Below are positions 24,603 through 33,549 of a stretch of DNA of 64,000 bases, one piece after another. The number at the start of each line of letters is the position of its first letter. Within the stretch, counting starts at the first letter, position 1. The notes under the pieces were generated by a model. That model saw nothing but the letters and a program-made list of their open reading frames with translations. It was not told where the DNA came from and ran no database searches. Position numbers and translations under genes: made by a program. The stretch covers positions 14,725,806-14,789,805 of the forward strand of contig CM069875.1 of assembly GCA_036172665.1 (NCBI GenBank). The letters are read 5' to 3'. Source of the DNA: Prosopocoilus inquinatus (lineage: Eukaryota; Arthropoda; Insecta; Coleoptera; Lucanidae).

Positions 24603-27600
24603 CTATTCATCAGGGGGATCTGGTTTAAGATGTTCACTATTCCAGGTGCCAGGAAGTATATTGTCATCAAAATCCTTAAGTTCATACGTGTCTGACGACA
24701 CACGACGTTTAATGAGGAAAGGCCCAACAAACTTATCGGCCAACTTGGCCGCGAAATGCTTAGAAGCATCCGACAATACAAAATTTTTACGCCAAACCCG
24801 TTGTTCAGGGTGATACTCAACCTTACGCCTACGGAGATCATAACGGCCTTTAGCCTTCTCGTAAGCCTTTTGCAGCCTTCCTTGTACGTCCTTATATAGC
24901 ACGGCAAACTTACCGGTACGAGATTGTAGATCCTTAGGATCCTGAGGGACAACTTCCAGAGACACATTTTTATCAGGGGTACTATCAGGGGTTAGACTAC
25001 CTTTTAGGCACATCTCACAACCAAAATTGAGGAAGTATGGAGTCACACCAGTAACTTCATGACGAGCGGTTCGAAGAGCACAGGCGACTTTGGGCAAGAA
25101 TAGATCCCATTTGCGGTGGTCTTCCGCCACATAAGCAGTCAACATAGACTTAATAACGCGGTTAACGCGTTCGACAGGGTTCGCCTTAGGATGATAATAC
25201 GAAGTGTACGCAGGGCGTACATGGTATGACGTCAGAAGTTTTTGATACTCTTTGGACTTGAATTGGACTCCATTATCGGAAATAATGGTGCGAGGTACAC
25301 CGAAAACTAAGAAAAGATTTTCCTCAATGTGCTGCACAATCTTTGGGGCGGTAGCTTTACGAAGAGGAAAACACAGGGTGAATTTACTAAAACAGTCAGT
25401 AGCCACTAGGATATATTGGTAACCACGAGAAGATCTAGGGAGTGGTCCAACAAGATCGATACTAATGACCTCCCAAGGACGAGTAATCTTGGAGTGACCT
25501 CCCATCATACCAGCTGGAGCCCTTTGTTCAGGTTTGGTACGGATACACGTCTGGCAACGGTGGACATACTTTGCCACATCGGCATGCATCTTAGGCCAAT
25601 AGTAATTTTGAGCGATTCTATTATACGTCTTATAAATTCCTAGATGACCACTGGTTGGAGAGTCATGACTTTCTTGAAGTATTTTTGACCGAGAATCCTT
25701 TGGGACAACAGTCTTCCAATGAGGTTCATCCTCAGCCAAACGATAATATGTGTTTCGGACCAGTTTATAAATGACATTTCCCTCGACACGGAAACTAGGA
25801 AACTTTTCCGGAGTCAAACGAATTTTCTTAAGGAAATTCAAGTACCAACTGTCCTGAACGTTGTCAAAATCGATGGAGTCGATAACAGGGACGGTTCGAG
25901 AAAGCATATCAGGAACAACGTGATCTTTTCCTTTGCGATGGATGACGCTAAAGTTATATTGTTGTAGGCGCACAGCCCAACGACACAATCGACCGGAAGG
26001 ATTCTGCAACTTATTAAGCCAAAGGAGAGAGTGATGGTCTGTGATGACCTTAAAGTGCGAACCTTCTACATAAGGCCGAAGTTTTTCTATGGCCCACAAC
26101 ATCGCAAGGAGTTCCTTTTCGGTTGTTGAAAAGTTACGCTCGGTTCGAGTCAACGAGCGGCTTAGATAGCAGATGACTTTCTCACCTTCGTCCTGTTCTT
26201 GGGTAAGGACAGCACCAAGACCATAATCGGATGCGTCCGTTTGAATCGTAAATTCTTTGGTGAAGTCAGGACATGAGAGAACTGGAGCAGAAACTAAGTG
26301 CTCACGAATTTTTTCCCAAGCTTCATCACAAGTCTCATCCCACCTATGCTTAGAATTTTTCTTAAGCAGGTTTGTCAAAGGGGCGATAATAGTGGAAAAT
26401 CCAGGGATAAACCTCCGATACCAAGAAGCAGTTCCTATCAAACGGCGAACTTCCTTAACCGTAGTTGGCTTAGGCATCTTAAGAATTGATTGTACCTTTT
26501 CAGGGTCAACATGAAGACCATGACGATCCACTACATACCCTAGGTACTTGAGTTCGCTAAGACAAAAATTGCATTTTCCTTCGTTCAAGGTTAGTCCGGC
26601 CTCGGTCAGGCGTTTATGGACTTCGGAGAGTACTTCGAGATGTTTGTCGAAGGTTTGAGTCACAATAATGATGTCGTCTAAATAGACGAACACATGTGGT
26701 TCAAGATCAGCACCGATTTCGCAGTCGATAAATCTTTGCCAAGTTGCAGGAGAATTATGAAGACCAAAAGGCATTCTGCGAAATTGATACAAACCGCGGT
26801 TAGGTACGGTAAAAGCGGTGTATTGGCGAGATTCTTCGGCAACCGGAATTTGCCAGTATGCTGACTTGATATCTAAGGAAGATAGATACTTAGCATCTTT
26901 GAGTTTGTCAAGGGTGTTCGAGACATAAGGTAGAGGATAAGCATCCTTGGTCGTAACTTGGTTGAGCTTCCGATAGTCCACACAAAAGCGGAAAGAACCA
27001 TCCTTTTTGGGTACAAGAAGAATGGGCGATGACCAAGCACTCTTAGATTTCTCAACAATTCCACGCTTAATCATGTCGTCAAGTTCTGTATCGACGATGG
27101 CTTGTCTTGCTGGCGAAATCGGGTAATATCGTTGTTTGATTGGTGGGCTATCAGTACGGATGACGTGTTCGACCAATTGGGTACATCCTAGTTCACGGTT
27201 TCTGGAATCAGCAAACAGCTGTTCGGTCCGTTCATTAAGTTGGGTCTGTTGATCATGTGTCAGATGACCCCAAGATGTGACATGTTCGACTGAGTCAATG
27301 AATTCCTTTCCAAAACTCCACTCACCGGAGCGCAAGTCAGGGACGATGCCCATCAACTTCCAAAAATCTGCGCCGAGAATTAAGGAATGCGGCAACTCAG
27401 GAACGACAAGAACGTCAATCACTTTGACACGGTCACGAAGTTGGATAGGTGTGGTAACATTACCAGGACTACTACAGGGTTGTCCATTCGCAACAGTGCA
27501 TGACGTCACATGTTTCGTAAAAGGTAAGTTTAAAGTCTGAAGGATTTCCCATCCTGAACTGCCAACAATTGTGCGAGACGCACCTGAATCAAGGAGGCCA

Positions 27601-27791
27601 AGAAATGGGATGCCTAAGATGGATACAGACAGATATGGGCGTTCGTCATCTTTTGCATGAGCTAGGACAAAGTCTAAAACAGGTTGTACAGTCAGAGATT
27701 CGATCGGATTTGTTACTTTAAAGCAACGCACTAGCCGGTCATCTAACGCGTTGTTCGGGAGTTTTTTGGACTCTTCGAGCACACGGGGCAC
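24603..27791 (-). CDS. pol: Pol polyprotein: protease, reverse transcriptase, RNase H, integrase
   Basis: This 1062-codon open frame encodes the enzymes that mature Gag-Pol, copy the RNA into DNA and insert it. Visible motifs: aspartic protease LLDSGAS (D68-G70) with a later ILGADF (138-143); reverse transcriptase from about 205 to 450 with VDYRKLN (271-277), MPFGL (340-344) and catalytic YLDD (370-373); RNase H with QTDAS (D519), E560, TDHHSL (D585) and D628; integrase zinc domain H709, H716, C746, C749; catalytic core D779, D839 and E874; and a GPF-type C-terminal motif VGPF (1022-1025). All key residues are present and there is no stop. The frame begins with GTG at 27791 inside the end of gag and has no good ATG. 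It is most likely expressed as a Gag-Pol fusion by -1 frameshifting at 27767-27761. The length is normal for Ty3/gypsy pol. Confidence 0.95.
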   Translation of the reverse strand: MPRVLEESKKLPNNALDDRLVRCFKVTNPIESLTVQPVLDFVLAHAKDDERPYLSVSILGIPFLGLLDSGASRTIVGSSGWEILQTLNLPFTKHVTSCTVANGQPCSSPGNVTTPIQLRDRVKVIDVLVVPELPHSLILGADFWKLMGIVPDLRSGEWSFGKEFIDSVEHVTSWGHLTHDQQTQLNERTEQLFADSRNRELGCTQLVEHVIRTDSPPIKQRYYPISPARQAIVDTELDDMIKRGIVEKSKSAWSSPILLVPKKDGSFRFCVDYRKLNQVTTKDAYPLPYVSNTLDKLKDAKYLSSLDIKSAYWQIPVAEESRQYTAFTVPNRGLYQFRRMPFGLHNSPATWQRFIDCEIGADLEPHVFVYLDDIIIVTQTFDKHLEVLSEVHKRLTEAGLTLNEGKCNFCLSELKYLGYVVDRHGLHVDPEKVQSILKMPKPTTVKEVRRLIGTASWYRRFIPGFSTIIAPLTNLLKKNSKHRWDETCDEAWEKIREHLVSAPVLSCPDFTKEFTIQTDASDYGLGAVLTQEQDEGEKVICYLSRSLTRTERNFSTTEKELLAMLWAIEKLRPYVEGSHFKVITDHHSLLWLNKLQNPSGRLCRWAVRLQQYNFSVIHRKGKDHVVPDMLSRTVPVIDSIDFDNVQDSWYLNFLKKIRLTPEKFPSFRVEGNVIYKLVRNTYYRLAEDEPHWKTVVPKDSRSKILQESHDSPTSGHLGIYKTYNRIAQNYYWPKMHADVAKYVHRCQTCIRTKPEQRAPAGMMGGHSKITRPWEVISIDLVGPLPRSSRGYQYILVATDCFSKFTLCFPLRKATAPKIVQHIEENLFLVFGVPRTIISDNGVQFKSKEYQKLLTSYHVRPAYTSYYHPKANPVERVNRVIKSMLTAYVAEDHRKWDLFLPKVACALRTARHEVTGVTPYFLNFGCEMCLKGSLTPDSTPDKNVSLEVVPQDPKDLQSRTGKFAVLYKDVQGRLQKAYEKAKGRYDLRRRKVEYHPEQRVWRKNFVLSDASKHFAAKLADKFVGPFLIKRRVSSDTYELKDFDDNILPGTWNSEHLKPDPPDE
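27724..27767 (-). promoter_or_regulatory. Programmed -1 ribosomal frameshift signal (gag-pol)
   Basis: The heptamer A AAA AAC lies at 27767-27761. In the gag frame its first A is the third base of a codon and AAA, AAC are full codons, so it is in the canonical X XXY YYZ phase. A 7 nt spacer (27760-27754) is followed by the stem CAACGCGTTAG (27753-27743), loop ATGACCGG (27742-27735) and CTAGTGCGTTG (27734-27724). All eleven positions pair, two as G-U wobbles. The gag stop TAG (27745-27743) ends the 5' arm. Pol is in the -1 frame relative to gag, as this predicts. A pseudoknot was looked for and no convincing loop partner was found. Confidence 0.85.
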
Positions 27792-29155
27792 GTCTTAGTG
27801 GTGACATTGGGACGTCCACATTGATAACAATGCCTACGTAAGGGTTCAGAGCAATCACGGGATAGGTGGCCTGTCTTTTGACAATTCCAGCACTTAAACG
27901 TTTTGGTAGGTTTAGGAGGATCTACCTTACACTCACTTACGGTTGGTGCGCAGGCTTGTACATAGGCTAGGTCAGGCTCTAGAGTATTGTTCTTACGAGG
28001 TGGAGGCATGTATGCCTCTACGGCGGACTTACGAACCTCTAATTGTCTACCTATCTTCAATAACTGGGTGACAGAAGTAACCTCGACTAGTCCTAACTGA
28101 CGCTGATAAAAAGGGGCAATGTTATTCAGAAGAATTTTTATGCGAACGTTTTCCGCGACAGGGATGCTCAAACGATCGAATAAATTGAGCATGACAGAAA
28201 TATAAATTCCCATTGATTCATCGGGACCCTAGGGGCGTTTCTTTATTTCTTCAAATAACTTGTCGTCATAATTATGGGGTTGGAACTCGTCACGAAGAGC
28301 TTGTACGAGTTCGGTCCAATTATTGCAAAATTTCCGATTTGCCCGAAACCAGATTAAAGCTTTATCGCGAAATAAATCGGACGCTGAAGCGAACAGAGTT
28401 GCTTCCGAAACGTTTCTCGAAATTTGGAGTTCACTAACGCGTTCCAAAAAGGCGCTAAGGGAGAGAATCTTATTATTCCCATTATAAGTTAAATCCCATT
28501 TCGAAACAGGAACCGATTTAATTTCGATCGCGGTTACAGGGTGTGTCGTAACCTTGGGCGCAAGAAGAACAGCTTTAGGCGGGGACGTCGTAATTTTTGG
28601 CGACGAAGTCGCACTAGGAGTTACAACAACATTCGGATTGACACAAATCATGGATGATTGATCATTTCGAAAATGATCCGCAACAGCCGTTAAATCAAGT
28701 AAGGGAGACGCATGAGTCCTAACAACTTCAGTTTCTTTAGGACTGAAATTTAACGTCGTCTGTTCAAAGTCAAACGCGAGTTCATTTAACGTCTGTAAAA
28801 TACACTTACGTTGTTGTACTTCGTCGTTTGTCAAAGGCTGAGAACGCTGTGCGCGTCCGATGGCGTGAGCCGATTTGGCTGAAATTTTGTCTACAATGCA
28901 AACAGCGGTCGAGCCAGGGACAGACTCAATTAAACAGCGAATTTCGCTAATCTTTTCCTGAAGGGCAGTCACGTCTTCGTCAAATAATACGTCATATTTG
29001 GGTAAGGGTAAGCGCAAATCTTTTTCCAAACGCAATTGTCATCTGAGGTACGCTCGTTTTTGCGCAACAGTACCGTCACATTGTACACCTCTCGCTAAGA
29101 GTTCATAGTTAATCTCTTCCGCATTAAGGCGATCGGGTAACAATTTAAAATCCAT
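27743..29155 (-). pseudogene. gag: Gag (capsid and nucleocapsid), interrupted by two in-frame stop codons
   Basis: Gag forms the virus-like particle and packages the RNA. The frame starts at the first ATG after the leader (29155) and spans 471 codons including the terminal TAG. It is interrupted at codon 39 (TGA, 29041-29039) and codon 309 (TAG, 28231-28229). The frame stays otherwise open on both sides, with conserved-looking capsid sequence across each break (IKKRP before and GPDESMGIY after the second). Near the C-terminus are a zinc knuckle CWNCQKTGHLSRDC (codons about 422-435, CX2CX4HX4C) and a second finger CYQC...TCPVC (about 443-459, CX2CX9CX2C, no histidine). Both stops fit C-to-T changes (inference). 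In-frame TTG codons after the first stop could mislead gene callers. The end overlaps pol by 49 nt. Confidence 0.9.
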
Positions 29156-29267
29156 ATCAAGGCGCAAAATTCCGCAATAAAACAAACAATTCTGTCTAAC
29201 TTGGACGTAATTTTTCGGAAAACAAAACGCAAAACAAATTGAGGCCCCACGATTGGTCGCCAAATCT
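29156..29267 (-). other. Leader between 5' LTR and gag
   Basis: This short untranslated leader of 112 nt lies downstream of the 5' LTR and contains the primer-binding site at its start. An open frame runs through it in the gag phase from a TTG at 29263. However, that TTG is inside the primer-binding site, so the ATG at 29155 is the more credible gag start. Confidence 0.7.
29245..29262 (-). other. Primer-binding site (TGGCGACC..., tRNA-Arg-like)
   Basis: In element direction TGGCGACCAATCGTGGGG starts 5 nt after the 5' LTR end. TGG pairs with the CCA 3' end of a tRNA. The first eight bases match what I recall of the arginine tRNA primer of 412/mdg1-type elements; the following bases match less well. 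The tRNA assignment is tentative, the location is firm. Confidence 0.75.
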
Positions 29268-30780
29268 TGCTACCTTACCTTTCCAGGAAGATAATCAGAT
29301 GTTGCATCGTGACGTCAGTTTCGACGCATCCGGCAGCTAACAGTCGTGACAGGCGTGGGAGTAATCTCATACCAACAACAATGACCCAAACAACAAAAAA
29401 AAATTAACAAAAGGCGCCACTCAATTTAATTTACTTTCCGCGGGAAATTAAGAAAAACGCGGTACGTCCTTGTTAAACAAATTGTTTTATTTACACACAA
29501 AGAAAACAGTACAGTAAAAAAAAAAATTAATCAGTTTACAAAATAAATCACGCAGTACACCAAACAAAATAAAAGATAAATGCGACACAACAAAATTTAA
29601 GTGTTCATTAAAGTGGCGCGTACAGGCCACAAACAAAAAAAAAAACAAATTAAGTGATTACGCAACAAACTTGCGTTACAAACAGAAAAACAAAGGATTG
29701 ATTCAAATCCCTAGTAAGGGGTCCTCTACTCGTAATGTGACGTTCGAGGTAAAACAAGCGTTCGTTGTTCGCAACAATAATCAATTAAAAACAAAATTAA
29801 AAGGTCCGACCTTGTCCGTTGGTCAGTTAGGCGGTCCCAAATTTTCCTCGGGCCGCAACACGTCAGCCACGGAGAGGGCAAATCGACGAGTCTCGGGTCG
29901 AGTCCGTCAGCGGAAGGTAATTTCTACACTTCTCGCAGAAATTCCGAACTCCCAAACGCAAAAAAAAAGGGGGGAAGAAAAAAGCCTGAAGAAAGAAACA
30001 AATATGCCCCCGTTACACACGAATCAACCAATTTCCCACACTTATTAACTCACCTGCCCTAACAAGCAGGCTTTCTGAGGAAAACGCAAAACAAGCGTTT
30101 ATTGCTGCAGCAATCGCACAGGATCCGGTCAAAGCCGAAGGAGAATTTGTCCACGCAGAGGACGAATTCACGCACAACACCAAGTGAAAATCACTCACAC
30201 AAAATACATGCGATCACTGCGGGAATTAATTTGGGAATGAATCCAGAACTTGGTTCGTGGTAACGAGTTAAAACGGGGAGAACGGGGGGAGAACACTCCA
30301 GAATCATACCAATGAACCAATCCCAATAAGTGTCTGACTAAACCTCAGCCAATCAATTCGAATGTCAAAGTTCGTTTCACACGGCGGTAGAAATTGCGAC
30401 ATAGAATGAAATCGAAATTATAACTGACTAAGCAAAAAAAATATAGGGAACAAAAAAAACGCGTCAAGCCGATGCCGCGTGAAAGCCCATAAAGCGAATT
30501 GAAAACAGCCTAACACTTTTCCCTGGGTAAAATAAACAAACGTATTTTCTCAAAGAACACGAGGTCGTAAAGCAAGCGCGGAGTATGTGTAATTAAGCGC
30601 AGCCCGAAACGAGCGGCGTTGTAAAAGAGATCTGCGTCGGCGATAACAAAAGACCGCAAATGCGACGAAAGGTTAAGTTCGCCCGCACGCCGGCGGCTAA
30701 CATGAAAACACATCTATTTTTAGCTCGCAATACAACATACAGGGTGGCTCAAAACAACCGGGGAAATTTGCACGGTAACA
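29268..30780 (-). repeat. 5' LTR (1513 bp)
   Basis: This is the partner of 21062-22550. In element direction it starts TGTTACCGTGC at 30780 and ends AAGGTAGCA at 29268. The start/end TG...CA and the primer site 5 nt downstream fix the borders. The promoter should lie here; a TATAT stands at about 30445-30441 and AATAAA at 29491-29486 (minus strand), both weak evidence. Open frames inside both LTRs are low-complexity and are not called as genes. Confidence 0.94.
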
Positions 30781-30784
30781 TAGT
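30781..30784. repeat. Target site duplication, right copy (TAGT)
   Basis: This is the second copy of the 4 bp duplication, directly followed by TTCAAACGAAACAACACGC, the expected continuation of the interrupted satellite monomer. Confidence 0.88.
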
Positions 30785-33549
30785 TTCAAACGAAACAACA
30801 CGCATTAGCGTTGTTCCTGTGATGTATCTAATCGATCCTTACTCATCTATCATGTTATTTGACGTTTCGATGGACTCTAGTAATTCTGATGTGAGATACG
30901 AAGTTTTTGGACGCAGCAGTAGCTGGAAATAGTTCTAAACGAAACAACACGTATTAGCGTTGTTGCTGTGATGTATCTAATCGATCCTTACTCATCTATC
31001 ATGTTATTTGGCGTTTCGATGGACTCCAGTATCTTTGATGTGAGATACGAAATTTTCGGACGCAGCAGAAGCTGGAAATAGTTTTAAACGAAACAACACG
31101 CATTGGCGTTGTTCCTGTGATGCATCTAATCGATCCTTACTCATCTATCATGTTATTTGGCGTTTCGATGGACTCCAGTAACTTTGATGTGAGATACGAA
31201 GTTCTCGGACGCAGCTGAAACTAGAAATAGTTTTAAACGAAACAACACTTATTAGCGTTGTTCCTGTGCTGTATCTAATCGATCCTTACTCATCTATCAT
31301 GTTATTTGACGTTTGGATGGACTCCCGTAACTATGATGTGAGATACGAAATTTTCGGACGCAGCAGGAGCTGGAAATAGTTTTAAACGAAACAACACGCA
31401 TTAGCGTTGTTCCTGTGATGTATCTAATCGATCCTTACTCATCTATCATGTTATTTGAGGTTTGGATGGACTCCAGTAACTCTGATGTGAGAAACGAAAT
31501 TTTCTGACGCAGCAGAAGCTGGAAATAGTTTTAAACGAAACAACACGCATTAGCGTTGTTCCTGTGATGTATCTAATCGATGCTTACTCATCTATCATGA
31601 TATTTGACGTTTCGATGGACTCTAGTAATTCTGATGTGAGATACGAAGTTTTTGGACGCAGCAGGAGCTGGAAATAGTTTTAAACGAAACAACACGTATT
31701 AGCGTTGTTCCTGTGATGTATCTAATCGATCCTTACTCATCTATCATGTTATTTGAGGTTTGGATGGACTCCAGTAACTCTGATGTGAGATACGACGTTC
31801 TCGGACGCAGCAGAAGCTGGAAATAGTTTTAAACGGAACAACACGCATTAGCGTTGTTCCTGTGCTGTATCTAATCGATCCTTACTTATCTATCATGTTA
31901 TTTGACGTTTGGATGGACTCCAGTAACCCTGATGTGAGATACGAAGTTCTCGAACGCAGCAGAAGCTGGAAATAGATTTAAACGAAACAACACGCATTAG
32001 CGTTGTTCCTGTGATGTATCTAATCGATCCTTACTTATCTACTATGTTATTTGACGTTTCGATGGACTCCAGTAACTTTGATGTGAGTTACGAAGTTCTC
32101 GGACGCAGCTGAAGCTAGAAATAGTTTTAAACGAAACAACACGCATTAGCGTTGTTCCTGTGATGTATCTAATCGATCCTTACTTATCCATCATGTTATT
32201 TGACGTTAGGATGGACTCCAGTAACCCTGATGTGAGATACGAAGTTCTCGAACGCAGCAGAAGCTGGAAATAGTTTTAAACGAAACAACACGCATTAGCG
32301 TTGTTCCTGTGATGTTTCTAATCGATCCTAACTCATCTATCATGTTATTTGGCATTTCGATGGACTCCAGTAACTTTGATGTGAGATACGAAGTTCTCGG
32401 ACGCAGCTGATGCTAGAAATAATTTTAAACGAAGCAACACGCATTAGCGTTGTTCCTGTGATGTATCTAATCGATCCTTACTTATCTATCATGTTATTTG
32501 ACGTTTGGATGGACTCCGGTAACCCTGATGTGAGATACGAAGTTCTCGGACGCAGCAGAAGCTGGAAATAGTTTTAAACGAAACAACACGTATTAGCGTT
32601 GTTCCTGTGATGTATCTAATCGATCCTTACTCATCTATCATGTTATTTGACGTTTCGATGGACTCCAGTAACTATGATGTGAGATACAAAATTTTCGGAC
32701 GCAGCAGAAGCTGGAAATAGTTTTAAACGAAACAACACGCATTAGCGTTGTTCCTGTGATGTATCTAATCGATCCTTACTCATCTATCATGTTATTTTAC
32801 GTTTGGATTGACTCCAGTAACTCTGATGTGAGATACAAAGTTCTCGGAAGCAGCAGAAGCTGGGGAAATAGTTTTGAACGAAACAACACGTATTAGCGTT
32901 GTTCCTGTGATGTATCTAATCGATCCTTACTTATCTACTATGTTATTTGACGTTTCGATGGACTCCAGTAACTCTGATGTGAGATACGAAATTTTCAGAC
33001 GCAGCAGAAGCTGGAAATAGTTTTAAACGAAACAACACGCATTAGCGTTGTTCCTGTGATGTACCTAATCGATCCTTATTTATCTATCATGTTATTTGAC
33101 GTTTCGATGGACCCTAGTAACTCTGATGTGAGATACGAAGTTTTTGGGCGCAGCAGGAGCTGGAAATAGTTTTAAACGAAGCAACACGTATTAGCGTTGC
33201 TCCTGTGATGTACCTAATCGATCCTTACTCAGCTACTATGTTATTTGACGTTTCGATGGACTCCAGTAACTTTGATGTGAGATACGACGTTTTCGGACGC
33301 AGCAGAAGCTGGAAATAGTTTTAAACGAAACAACACGTATTAGCGTTGTTCCTGTGATGTATCTAATCGATCCTTACTTATCTACTATGTTATTTGACGT
33401 CTCGATGGACTCCAGTAACTCTGAAGTGAGATAAGAAATTTTCGGACGCAGCAGAAGCTGGAAATAGTTTTAAACGAAACAACACGCATTAGCGTTGTTC
33501 CTGTGATGTATCTAATCGATCCTTACTCATCTATCATGTTATTTTACGT

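Larger units (their letters stand above)
21062..30780 (-). mobile_element. Ty3/gypsy LTR retrotransposon, 9719 bp, inserted in the satellite
   Basis: This element runs on the minus strand. In its own direction it has the 5' LTR (30780-29268), primer-binding site (29262-29245), gag (29155-27743, two stops), pol (27791-24603, open), a ~2 kb untranslated region, polypurine tract (22561-22551) and the 3' LTR (22550-21062). It begins TGTTACC and ends ACCA, so it has the usual TG...CA termini, and it is bordered by a 4 bp duplication TAGT. The domain order protease-RT-RNase H-integrase puts it in Ty3/gypsy rather than Copia. The gag zinc fingers and a TGGCGACC primer site recall 412/mdg1-like insect elements; this assignment is from memory of the families and untested. 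No env-like frame is present. It cannot make intact Gag by itself because of the two stop codons. Confidence 0.96.

Noticed and set aside
24603..24760. Chromodomain at the integrase C-terminus
   Set aside because: After the VGPF motif the protein ends within about 40 residues; there is no room for and no pattern of a chromodomain.
24527..24967. 146-codon minus-strand frame overlapping the end of pol
   Set aside because: Shadow frame of the integrase C-terminal region; no domain.
27680..27742. Pseudoknot after the frameshift stem
   Set aside because: Loop ATGACCGG has no good complementary stretch within the next ~50 nt; only a stem-loop is claimed.
28229..28231. Gag TAG as a functional readthrough stop
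   Set aside because: It lies inside the capsid region, not at a gag-pol border, and a second unrelated stop is present upstream; mutation is simpler.
30660..30932. 90-codon plus-strand frame across the right element border
   Set aside because: Accidental chimera of LTR end and satellite.
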